Assembly: GCA_016285615.1 (NCBI GenBank)
Contig: JAEERB010000066.1
Span: 1-12,914 of the forward strand
DNA from: Bacteroidales bacterium
GTDB taxonomy: Bacteria > Bacteroidota > Bacteroidia > Bacteroidales > WCHB1-69
Direction: 5' to 3'
Length of the DNA: 12,914 bases
Positions 7,421 to 12,914 of this stretch are shown here, one piece after another; position 1 is the stretch's first letter; the number at the start of each line of letters is the position of its first letter. The notes under the pieces were generated by a model. It saw only the letters and a list, made by a program, of their open reading frames with translations, did no database searches and had not been told where the DNA came from. The position numbers and the translations under genes are program-made.

Positions 7421-8428
7421 CGGGAATTTGTCGAAATTCTTAAGGGCGATACCAGTACCGCGAGCCACAGCCTTCAACGGGTCATCCACCACATGAACTT
7501 TCAGTTGGGTGCGTTTGGAGATACGTTTGTCGAGGCCACGCAGCAAGGCGCCACCACCGGCGAGGTAGATACCGTTCTTATAGATATCGGACGACAACTC
7601 AGGAGCAGTTTCCTCCAAAGCGTTGATAACGGCAGTTTCGATTTTGGAAACAGAACCCTCGAGGGCGTCGGCAATCTCGCAATAGTTAACTTTGACGGCG
7701 GTAGGAATACCTTTCACCAAGTCACGACCTTGGAACTCATAATCTTCAGGCGGGTTGTCGAGGTCGGAGATGGCTGCACCCACCATAATTTTGATCTTCT
7801 CGGCGGTAGGTTCACCAATGGCGATATTATGACGACGACGCATGTAGTCGATGATGTCCTGGTTGAACTCATCACCGGCGGTCTTGATGGACTTGCTATT
7901 GGCAATACCACCCAGCGACACAACGGCGATTTCGCTTGTACCACCGCCTATATCGATAATCATGTTACCATTCGGGTCGAGCACGTCGATACCACTACCG
8001 ATAGCGGCGGCCATAGGTTCGTGAATCAAGCGAACCTCCTTAGCGCCAGCCTGTTCGGCCGAGTTACGCACAGCACTCTCTTCCACATCGGTAATACCCG
8101 ACGGGATGCAGATGACCATTTTCAATGCGGGAGGAAAGAGATACCCTTTGATGCCCGTCATCTTAATGAACTCGCGCAACATCGCCTCTGTAGATTTGAA
8201 GTCGGCAATCACACCATCCTTCAACGGGCGGATGGTCTGAATATTCTTATGGGTTTTACCATGCATCATTTCAGCTTTCTTACCCACGGCTTCGATACGC
8301 TGACTAACCACATTGAAAGCGATGATGGAAGGCTCGTCAACCACCACTTTATCATTAAGCAGAATGACAGTGTTGGCGGTGCCCAAATCTATTGCAATTT
8401 CTTTCGTAAATATTGAAAATAAGGCCAT
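7406..8428 (-). CDS. mreB: Rod-shape actin-like protein MreB
   Basis: 340 residues, normal length. MreB polymerises on ATP into membrane-bound filaments that direct the elongasome for lateral peptidoglycan synthesis. The actin-fold motifs are all present: phosphate-1 DLGTANT (14-20), phosphate-2 DIGGGTSEIAVVSL (159-172), catalytic glutamate in HEP (E137), and the adenosine motif LAGGGALLRG (289-298). The hydrophobic N-terminus MALFSIF fits membrane association. In many bacteria mreB heads a cluster with mreC, mreD and penicillin-binding protein 2; here the downstream gene is instead an iron-sulfur protein and the upstream gene a divergent SPOR protein, so this copy stands apart from mreCD within the window. 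A promoter box lies 23 bases upstream of the ATG. Confidence 0.97.
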   Translation of the reverse strand: MALFSIFTKEIAIDLGTANTVILLNDKVVVDEPSIIAFNVVSQRIEAVGKKAEMMHGKTHKNIQTIRPLKDGVIADFKSTEAMLREFIKMTGIKGYLFPPALKMVICIPSGITDVEESAVRNSAEQAGAKEVRLIHEPMAAAIGSGIDVLDPNGNMIIDIGGGTSEIAVVSLGGIANSKSIKTAGDEFNQDIIDYMRRRHNIAIGEPTAEKIKIMVGAAISDLDNPPEDYEFQGRDLVKGIPTAVKVNYCEIADALEGSVSKIETAVINALEETAPELSSDIYKNGIYLAGGGALLRGLDKRISKRTQLKVHVVDDPLKAVARGTGIALKNFDKFPFLIR

Positions 8429-8449
8429 TTGTGTGTTTTATTTGAAGTT

Positions 8450-8459
8450 TGCAAATATA
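8450..8459 (-). promoter_or_regulatory. -7 promoter box of mreB
   Basis: The minus-strand sequence is TATATTTGCA, identical to the box of the iron-sulfur gene. A TTTTG lies 23 bases further upstream (complement of 8483-8487) and may serve as the -33 element, although the spacing is slightly long. The ATG is 23 bases downstream of the TTTG. Confidence 0.65.
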
Positions 8460-8532
8460 CAAATAATTGTATCTCTTTACGGCAAAAGCATTTTTTTGTT
8501 TCAAAAAAGTGGCATATCCCTACATGATAAAT

Positions 8533-8568
8533 ATCAATTATTCATTGTCAATTATAAATTATAAATTG
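8533..8568. repeat. Short A/T heptamer repeat upstream of the SPOR gene
   Basis: ATTATAA occurs twice in tandem (8551-8557, 8558-8564) and is followed by a partial ATTG; the bases before it (CAATTATTCATTGTC) are degenerate relatives. It lies just upstream of the SPOR-gene promoter box, in the 170-base divergent region between mreB and the SPOR gene. It resembles the longer mosaic upstream of gmk. Confidence 0.6.
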
Positions 8569-8573
8569 TTTCG

Positions 8574-8583
8574 TATCTTTGCA
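8574..8583 (+). promoter_or_regulatory. -7 promoter box of the SPOR-domain gene
   Basis: TATCTTTGCA, a perfect TAnnTTTG element. The ATG follows the G by 17 bases, so the transcript leader would be only about 10 bases. No convincing -33 TTTG is present at the normal distance; that region is occupied by A/T heptamers. Confidence 0.65.
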
Positions 8584-8598
8584 CCACCAAACCAACCG

Positions 8599-8994
8599 AT
8601 GATGAAAAGAATCTTTTCACTGTTAGTATTAACTCTTCTCTGCGCGGTTCCCGCGTTGGCGCAGCATAACGTGCGTTACGATGCCGATCCTAAGGTTGGC
8701 CTCATCGAGCAGGCGCACACGGCAGCGTGGAACAAAATCAACGCAGTAGAGGGCTACCGCATACAGATCATCTCTTTGTCGGGCACCAACTCACGCAAGA
8801 ACGCACAGGCGGCAATGGATGAGTTTGCCGAAAACAACCCCGACATGCCGGTTTACATCTCCTACCACGAGCCCAACTTCAGGGTGCGCGTGGGCGATTA
8901 CCGCGAAAAGATTGACGCAGCCCGCGATTTGACTGTCATCAAAAGAAACTATCCAGGTGCTTTTATTGTAAAGGACCAGGTTCGCTACCGCTAA
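8599..8994 (+). CDS. Small exported SPOR-domain protein
   Basis: 131 residues from the ATG at 8599 (a second ATG follows at once). Upstream in-frame codons cross the promoter box and are not part of the gene. Residues 1-21 are a signal peptide (MMKR, hydrophobic core, cleavage after ALA); the single Cys in it does not sit in a lipobox, so a free periplasmic protein is expected. Residues about 49-130 form one SPOR domain: GYRIQIISLSG as the first strand, a helix with SRKNAQAAMDEF, then YISYHEPNFRVRVGDYREKIDAARDL. SPOR domains bind denuded glycan strands of peptidoglycan, often at the division septum. Almost nothing else is present, so it is a stand-alone SPOR module. Its stop overlaps the stop of the convergent cdaA gene by four bases. 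Confidence 0.9.
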   Translation: MMKRIFSLLVLTLLCAVPALAQHNVRYDADPKVGLIEQAHTAAWNKINAVEGYRIQIISLSGTNSRKNAQAAMDEFAENNPDMPVYISYHEPNFRVRVGDYREKIDAARDLTVIKRNYPGAFIVKDQVRYR

Positions 8995-9809
8995 TGCTTG
9001 GCGGTTTCAGCTATTTGTGGCGCATTCAATTCTTCTTTCAACATCTGTTCAAGCACCAGCGGCGAAAGGTCGCGGATGATGTTGCCTTCTTTGCAAAGTG
9101 AAATTTGGCCAGTCTGTTCCGACACGACAATGGCGATGGCGTCGGTCATGCTGGTGACACCGATAGCCGAGCGGTGGCGCAGACCAAGGTCAGTGGGCAA
9201 GTCCTCACGTTTGGACACGGGCAGGATGCAACGGGCGGCCACAATGCGGTTATCCTTGATAATCACACCGCCATCGTGCAACGGACTGTTTTTGAAGAAG
9301 ATATTCTCAAGAAGGTCGCGCGATACCAGCGCATCAAGTTTCTCTCCCGTTTCGATCACGTCCTGCATGGGCGTCTCGCGGACCAAGATAATCAGGGCGC
9401 CGGTTTTCGAGTTCGACATGCGACGGCAGGCACGCACGATGGAGTTGATCTCCTCGTTGTAATCCTTCTGGTTGAAGCGTTTATGAACTTTACCACCTAT
9501 AATCTTGATAAACTTTCGGTTACCAATATAGAGCATAAACTTACGCACTTCGGGCTGGAAGATGACAATAAGCGCAATAAGACCGATATTGACCACCTTG
9601 CTGATGACCGCCGAGAGCAAAGTCAGATGCAAAAAAATGGCCAGTTTCCAGACAAGAAAAACGCCGACCACCAGCCAAACCACGCGCATGGCGGCCGTAC
9701 CTTTCAAATAACGGTACAACTCGAAGAATAGAATACCAACCAAAAGAAGGTCAATAACATCCGTCCAACTTATGTCCTTAAAGAAATCCAAAATGGCCCA
9801 AAGAATCAT
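8991..9809 (-). CDS. cdaA: Diadenylate cyclase, CdaA type
   Basis: 272 residues from the ATG at 9809; the open frame reaches a TTG at 9830, but that TTG lies inside the promoter box. The enzyme joins two ATP into the second messenger c-di-AMP, which controls osmotic balance and cell-wall homeostasis. Three membrane helices occupy about residues 18-35, 40-60 and 64-85, as in CdaA. The cytoplasmic DAC domain follows, with SPLHDGGVIIKDNRIVAA (DGG at 179-181) and LGLRHRSAIG (RHR at 211-213). The canonical first motif is DGA; here the alanine is glycine, a conservative change that probably keeps activity. No YbbR/CdaR partner (as in Firmicutes) or folP lies next to it in this window. The gene is divergent from gmk across a repeat-filled spacer. 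Confidence 0.93.
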   Translation of the reverse strand: MILWAILDFFKDISWTDVIDLLLVGILFFELYRYLKGTAAMRVVWLVVGVFLVWKLAIFLHLTLLSAVISKVVNIGLIALIVIFQPEVRKFMLYIGNRKFIKIIGGKVHKRFNQKDYNEEINSIVRACRRMSNSKTGALIILVRETPMQDVIETGEKLDALVSRDLLENIFFKNSPLHDGGVIIKDNRIVAARCILPVSKREDLPTDLGLRHRSAIGVTSMTDAIAIVVSEQTGQISLCKEGNIIRDLSPLVLEQMLKEELNAPQIAETAKH

Positions 9810-9825
9810 GGTGAGAATAATTTTA

Positions 9826-9835
9826 TGCAAAGATA
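9826..9835 (-). promoter_or_regulatory. -7 promoter box of cdaA
   Basis: The minus-strand sequence is TATCTTTGCA, identical to the boxes of the SPOR gene and tRNA-Gly. A TTTC 19 bases upstream is a near match to the -33 TTTG. The ATG at 9809 is 18 bases beyond the G. This box overlaps the TTG that would otherwise extend the gene, which supports the ATG start. Confidence 0.65.
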
Positions 9836-9839
9836 CAAT

Positions 9840-10090
9840 TTTTGTGAAAAGTGAGAAAGGAGGAGGGAGAAAAAGTTGTGAAGTGAGGAGTGAGAAGTGA
9901 GAAGTGAGGAGTTAAGAAGTTAAGATGTTAAGGAACTAAGAAGCTAAGATGTTGTTGAAGTGTTTAATTGTTTAATTGTTGAGTTAAGAATTATAGAATT
10001 ATAGAATTATCGAGTTATAGATAAATTGAATTGTGAATTGTGAATTGAATATGAATTCTGAATTTTGAATTCTGAATTCTGATTTTTATG
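9840..10090. repeat. Gene-free mosaic of 7- and 8-base tandem repeats
   Basis: The cdaA-gmk spacer (9810-10121) has no plausible gene. It holds successive short tandem arrays: AGTGAGR x4 (7-mer, 9882-9909); an 8-mer ending in TAAG, x5, e.g. AGTTAAGA (9910-9949); TGTTTAAT x2 (9961-9976); AATTATAG x4 with few changes (9989-10020); AATTGTG x2 (10029-10042); AATTYTG x4 (10054-10081). Neighbouring arrays look related, as if one unit drifted into the next. The tract ends 10 bases before the gmk -7 box, so its last units occupy the -33 region. Before 9882 there is a purine-rich GAGAAAGGAGGAGGGAG stretch of similar style. This is not CRISPR: there are no constant repeats with unique spacers. Confidence 0.85.
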
Positions 10091-10100
10091 TACTTTTGCA
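10091..10100 (+). promoter_or_regulatory. -7 promoter box of the gmk-nadD-rlmD operon
   Basis: TACTTTTGCA, a full TAnnTTTG match, 23 bases before the gmk GTG. A TTTTG at 10063-10067, inside the last heptamer array, lies 23 bases upstream and could act as the -33 element. Confidence 0.65.
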
Positions 10101-10121
10101 AATTAAGAAAAACAAAACACC

Positions 10122-10700
10122 GTGGACCACACTGCCAACCATAAATTAATTATTATCTCCGCCCCTTCTGGCGCAGGTAAAACATCCATTGTCAAGTATT
10201 TACTGCAGCAAGACCTGAAGTTAGCCTTCTCCATCTCGGTTACCAGTCGCCCTATGCGCCCGGGTGAGGTGGACAAGAAAGACTACTACTTCTACTCTGT
10301 TGAGGAGTTCAAGGCCAAGCTCGAGGCGGGCGAATTTCTGGAATGGCAGGAGGTTTATGTCAACCAGTACTACGGCACGCTGAAGTCGGAGATTGAGCGC
10401 ATTTGGGCCACAGGCCACCACGTGCTTTTTGACGTGGACGTGCTCGGCGGCATCAACATCAAGAAATACTACGGCGATCAGGCTTTGTCGATATTCATCA
10501 AGCCGCCGTCACCCGAAGTGCTGGCGCAACGTCTGGCCGGCCGTGGCACCGAAACACCCGAGTCGCTCGCCAAGCGCATTGCCAAGGCCGACTACGAGCT
10601 CTCTTTCGAGAACCAGTTCGACAAGGTGGTGGTCAACGATGACCTGCAAGTTGCGCAGCAGGAAACCGTGAAGCTCATTCAAGATTTCTTACAACAATAA
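10122..10700 (+). CDS. gmk: Guanylate kinase
   Basis: 192 residues, starting at GTG 10122; no in-frame ATG lies between the promoter box and the P-loop, so the GTG start is well supported. Gmk phosphorylates GMP to GDP with ATP in guanine nucleotide synthesis and salvage. The P-loop SAPSGAGKTS is at 13-22, the GMP-binding segment TSRPMRPGEVDKKDYYF at 41-57, and the EFLEWQEV..NQYYGT segment at 71-86. The lid and C-terminal helix follow (RLAGRGTETPESLAKRI). First gene of a three-gene operon: nadD starts 4 bases after its stop. Confidence 0.97.
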   Translation: MDHTANHKLIIISAPSGAGKTSIVKYLLQQDLKLAFSISVTSRPMRPGEVDKKDYYFYSVEEFKAKLEAGEFLEWQEVYVNQYYGTLKSEIERIWATGHHVLFDVDVLGGINIKKYYGDQALSIFIKPPSPEVLAQRLAGRGTETPESLAKRIAKADYELSFENQFDKVVVNDDLQVAQQETVKLIQDFLQQ

Positions 10701-10704
10701 GAAA

Positions 10705-11280
10705 ATGAACAAGATAGGTCTCTTTTTCGGTTCTTTCAATCCCATCCATATCGGCCATCTGATTATTGCCGAGTACATGGCTGAGAATAGCGACTTGAAA
10801 GAGGTGTGGTTTGTTGTATCGCCCAACAACCCGTTCAAGAAAAAGGAGAATCTGCTCGACGCGCACCATCGGCTGTACATGGTCAACTTGGCGGTGGAGG
10901 ACGACCCGCGTTTTCGCGTGAGCGATGTGGAGATGCACCTCCCCTGCCCCTCCTACACGGTGCACACACTGCTCAAGTTGGAGGAGATGTACCCCAAAAA
11001 GCAATTTTGCATCATCATGGGCGAAGACAATTTGGAGAACATCACCAAATGGAAGAATGCCGAGTTCATTTTGGAACACTACCCCATCTATGTCTATCCG
11101 CGCGCGGGACACGATACGCTCACGAGCGATTTGCCCGGCGACATCCATCTGGTCAAAGCTCCCTACATAGACATTTCGGCCACCATGATTCGCAACAGCA
11201 TCAAGGCGGGCAAGCGCGTGCAATACATGTTGCCGCCAGCGGTGGACAAACATATTGACGAAATGGGATTTTACAAGTAA
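10705..11280 (+). CDS. nadD: Nicotinate-nucleotide adenylyltransferase
   Basis: 191 residues. NadD adenylates nicotinate mononucleotide to deamido-NAD in NAD synthesis. The nucleotidyltransferase signature GSFNPIHIGH (9-18, with the paired histidines H15 and H18) and the second motif ISATMIR (157-163, family ISxTxIR) are present, together with GEDNLENITKWKNAE (106-120) typical of NadD. Length is normal. It sits 4 bases after gmk and 11 bases before rlmD. Confidence 0.97.
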   Translation: MNKIGLFFGSFNPIHIGHLIIAEYMAENSDLKEVWFVVSPNNPFKKKENLLDAHHRLYMVNLAVEDDPRFRVSDVEMHLPCPSYTVHTLLKLEEMYPKKQFCIIMGEDNLENITKWKNAEFILEHYPIYVYPRAGHDTLTSDLPGDIHLVKAPYIDISATMIRNSIKAGKRVQYMLPPAVDKHIDEMGFYK

Positions 11281-11291
11281 AATAACTTGCC

Positions 11292-12689
11292 ATGCAATAC
11301 TATACCATTGAAAACCTGGAAATTACAGACGCTGGCGCCGAAGGCAAGGCTGTCGGTCGCCACAACGGAATGATTGTCTTTGTACCCTACGCCGTCCCTG
11401 GCGATGTGGTCGATGTGCTGGTTTTCAAGAAGAAGCGCGGCTATGCCGAAGCGCGCATCACCGCCTTCAAGCAGACCTCGCCCTACCGAGTGGAGCCGAT
11501 GTGCCCCCATTTCGGCCTCTGCGGCGGCTGCAAATGGCAGAGCCTGCAATACGATAAGCAACTCTATTACAAGCAAAAACAAGTGGACGACAACTTCCGT
11601 CATCTGGGCAAGTTTGACTATCCCGAGGTGCGCCCCATCTTGGCTTCTGACCAGCAAAGCTACTACCGCAATAAGCTGGAGTTCACCTTCTCCAACCTGC
11701 GCTGGCTGGACGAGGAGGACATGGCCCACCGCGAAGAGCCCGACTTCGACACCCGCGGCTTGGGATTCCACATTCCTGGCAAATTCGATAAAGTGCTGGA
11801 TATCAAGCATTGCTACCTGCAGGCCGACCCCAGCAACGCCATCCGCACCGCCATCAAGCAGTATGCGATGGAACACAATTTGCCGTTTTATAACATCCGC
11901 GACCACGAAGGGCTGCTGCGCAACCTGATTATCCGCAACACCAGCACGGGCGAGCTGATGGTTATTCTGATTGTCACCGACTTTAACGCCGAGGTGAAGG
12001 CACTGCTCGATTTTCTGGCAGAGCGTTTCCCCGAAATCACCTCGTTGCAATACGCCATCAACACGAAGCTCAATGATGCTGTAACCGACTTGACCGTAGA
12101 GCTTTACAAAGGCAAGGCATACATTACCGAACAGATGGAGGACTTGAAGTTCAACATCGGGCCGGTGTCGTTCTACCAGACCAACAGTCCCCAGGCCTAC
12201 AAGCTCTACAGCACCGCCCGCGACTTTGCCCAGCTCACGCCCGACAAAGTAGTGTATGACCTTTACACTGGCACGGGCACCATTGCCAACTTTGTGGCCC
12301 GCCACGCCAAGAAAGTCGTTGGTATAGAATATGTTGACGCCGCCATCCAGGATGCCATCAGCAACTCGAAGCTCAACGGCATCACCAACACCGAGTTCTG
12401 TGTGGGCGACATGGCCAAGGTCTTCACCGAAGAGTTCATCGCGCAGCACGGCCGCCCCGACATCGTGATTACCGACCCGCCGCGTGCCGGCATGCACCAG
12501 AAGGTAGTGGAGCAGTTGCTCAAAATCAGGCCCGAACGGATAGTCTATATCAGCTGCAATCCAGCCACGCAAGCCCGCGATCTCACGCAGTTGTGTACGG
12601 CGTACAAGGTGCTGGCCGTACAGCCCGTGGATATGTTCCCGCACACGCACCATGTTGAAAATGTAGTCGAACTGAAAATTGAAAACTGA
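11292..12689 (+). CDS. rlmD: 23S rRNA (uracil-5-)-methyltransferase, RlmD/RumA family
   Basis: 465 residues. Members methylate C5 of uracil in 23S rRNA (U1939 for E. coli RlmD) with S-adenosylmethionine. In order: an N-terminal TRAM RNA-binding domain (about 1-60); a [4Fe-4S] site with C71, C77, C80 and C174; a central RNA-recognition region; and a methyltransferase domain with DLYTGTGT (323-330), DPPRAG (395-400), the nucleophile C422 in SCNPATQARDL, and HHVENV with the probable base E456. Bacteroidota often carry several paralogues, so U747 or U1939 specificity cannot be fixed from sequence alone. The last codons and the TGA lie inside a heptamer repeat (12672-12701), so the C-terminal residues LKIEN are repeat-encoded. 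Third gene of the gmk operon. Confidence 0.93.
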   Translation: MQYYTIENLEITDAGAEGKAVGRHNGMIVFVPYAVPGDVVDVLVFKKKRGYAEARITAFKQTSPYRVEPMCPHFGLCGGCKWQSLQYDKQLYYKQKQVDDNFRHLGKFDYPEVRPILASDQQSYYRNKLEFTFSNLRWLDEEDMAHREEPDFDTRGLGFHIPGKFDKVLDIKHCYLQADPSNAIRTAIKQYAMEHNLPFYNIRDHEGLLRNLIIRNTSTGELMVILIVTDFNAEVKALLDFLAERFPEITSLQYAINTKLNDAVTDLTVELYKGKAYITEQMEDLKFNIGPVSFYQTNSPQAYKLYSTARDFAQLTPDKVVYDLYTGTGTIANFVARHAKKVVGIEYVDAAIQDAISNSKLNGITNTEFCVGDMAKVFTEEFIAQHGRPDIVITDPPRAGMHQKVVEQLLKIRPERIVYISCNPATQARDLTQLCTAYKVLAVQPVDMFPHTHHVENVVELKIEN

Positions 12690-12701
12690 AAATTGAAAAT
12701 T
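12672..12701. repeat. Heptamer repeat across the rlmD stop codon
   Basis: The 14-base unit CTGAAAATTGAAAA occurs twice exactly (12672-12685, 12686-12699), which equals four copies of YTGAAAA followed by TT. The rlmD stop TGA (12687-12689) is part of the third heptamer. Confidence 0.85.
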
Positions 12702-12702
12702 A

Positions 12703-12734
12703 AAAAGACGATGTGTGCATCGTCTTTTACTTTT
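12703..12734. terminator. Bidirectional terminator between rlmD and tRNA-Gly
   Basis: An 11-bp perfect stem AAAAGACGATG/CATCGTCTTTT (12703-12713 with 12718-12728) has a TGTG loop. On the plus strand the T-rich arm ends the rlmD transcript; on the minus strand the equivalent arm lies about 10 bases past the tRNA-Gly 3' end and is also followed by T-rich sequence. It serves both convergent units. Confidence 0.85.
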
Positions 12735-12737
12735 AGG

Positions 12738-12810
12738 AGCGGTAAACGGGTTTCGAACCCGCGACCTGCAGCTTGGGAAGCTGCCGCTCTACCAACTGAG
12801 CTATTACCGC
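12738..12810 (-). tRNA. tRNA-Gly (anticodon CCC)
   Basis: The minus-strand sequence folds as a full cloverleaf of 73 nt. The acceptor GCGGTAA pairs with TTACCGC; the D-arm is GCTCAGTTGGTAGAGC; the anticodon stem GCAGC/GCTGC holds loop TTCCCAA, giving anticodon CCC for glycine GGG codons; the T-arm has TTCGAAA between GCGGG and CCCGT. The discriminator base is U, as usual for bacterial tRNA-Gly. The 3' bases after it are CCT, so the CCA tail must be added by tRNA nucleotidyltransferase. Confidence 0.95.
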
Positions 12811-12845
12811 GAATATGGCTTCTGAGATTAATTTCTGCAAAAGCG

Positions 12846-12855
12846 TGCAAAGATA
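12846..12855 (-). promoter_or_regulatory. -7 promoter box of tRNA-Gly
   Basis: The minus-strand sequence is TATCTTTGCA, identical to the cdaA and SPOR boxes. The tRNA 5' end is 37 bases beyond the G, so a short 5' leader is removed, presumably by RNase P. It lies between the box of the divergent tRNA and this gene. Confidence 0.65.
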
Positions 12856-12866
12856 CGATTTTTTTG

Positions 12867-12876
12867 TATGTTTGCA
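12867..12876 (+). promoter_or_regulatory. -7 promoter box of the divergent plus-strand tRNA
   Basis: TATGTTTGCA, a perfect TAnnTTTG element, 18 bases before the tRNA 5' end. Its upstream (-33) region overlaps the -7 box of the tRNA-Gly promoter. Confidence 0.6.
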
Positions 12877-12892
12877 GCCTCAAAAACAGAGC

Positions 12893-12914
12893 GCCACTTT
12901 AGCTCAGTTGGTAG
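12893..12914 (+). tRNA. tRNA gene, 5' part only (window end)
   Basis: Only 22 bases are inside the window: a possible acceptor strand GCCACTT, then TA and the D-arm start GCTCAGTTGGTAG, the same D-arm as the neighbouring tRNA-Gly. A perfect promoter box lies 18 bases upstream. The anticodon is outside the window, so identity is unknown; the acceptor reminds me of a Bacteroidota tRNA-Thr, but this is a weak guess. Confidence 0.8.

Noticed and set aside
7274..8416. A 380-codon plus-strand open frame opposite mreB
   Set aside because: It covers mreB and the start of the iron-sulfur gene, both of which are certain; the translation has no family resemblance.
8467..8598. Upstream extension of the SPOR-domain frame
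   Set aside because: The extension crosses the heptamer repeat and the promoter box; the ATG at 8599 gives a clean signal peptide.
9105..9731. A 208-codon plus-strand open frame opposite cdaA
   Set aside because: It lies wholly inside cdaA, whose DAC domain and membrane helices are clear.
9810..9830. Longer cdaA start at the TTG 9830
   Set aside because: The TTG is part of the TATCTTTGCA promoter box, so it is upstream of the expected transcript start.
9840..10090. Possible CRISPR array
   Set aside because: The units are 7-8 bases long, tandem and drifting, with no unique spacers and no cas genes nearby.
10675..11253. A 192-codon minus-strand open frame opposite nadD
   Set aside because: nadD has intact catalytic motifs and operon spacing; the antisense frame has no start context or promoter box.
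11271..12653. A 460-codon open frame on the minus strand opposite rlmD
   Set aside because: It is a shadow of rlmD, which has complete family motifs; the antisense translation has no recognisable domain and arises from codon bias of the real gene.

Overview
The window comes from a member of the Bacteroidota, most likely Bacteroidales. Three things point there. A large secreted protein ends in a type IX secretion (T9SS) style C-terminal domain and is followed by a PorV/PorQ-family outer-membrane protein. Most genes lack a clear Shine-Dalgarno sequence. Seven transcription starts carry the Bacteroidota -7 promoter box TAnnTTTG, in every case extended to TAnnTTTGCA. The host species cannot be named from the sequence.

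Layout: (1) 2-5044, plus strand: the 3' part of a >1,280-residue secreted T9SS-type protein, then a PorV/PorQ-like beta-barrel protein, closed by a terminator at about 5073-5108. (2) 5170-6049, plus: greA and a HIT-family hydrolase, 4 bases apart. (3) 8428-6064, minus: mreB, then a cytoplasmic HdrD/DsrK-like iron-sulfur protein with its own promoter. (4) 8599-8994, plus: a small exported SPOR-domain protein whose stop codon overlaps that of the convergent gene. (5) 9809-8991, minus: a CdaA-type diadenylate cyclase. (6) 9840-10090: a gene-free tract made of drifting 7- and 8-base tandem repeats. (7) 10122-12689, plus: gmk, nadD and rlmD in a tight operon, closed by a probably bidirectional terminator. 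(8) 12738-12914: two head-to-head tRNA genes, tRNA-Gly(CCC) on the minus strand and a second tRNA cut by the window end on the plus strand, with interleaved promoters.

Most of the window is housekeeping: transcript fidelity (greA), cell shape (mreB), peptidoglycan-associated protein (SPOR), c-di-AMP signalling (cdaA), nucleotide and NAD synthesis (gmk, nadD) and 23S rRNA methylation (rlmD). Genes are packed tightly and switch strand often. No phage, insertion sequence, CRISPR array or defence system is visible.

The least explained parts are the secreted protein with its PorV partner and non-standard C-terminal tail, and the 7/8-mer repeat tracts, which recur at three places (upstream of the SPOR gene, between cdaA and gmk, and across the rlmD stop codon).
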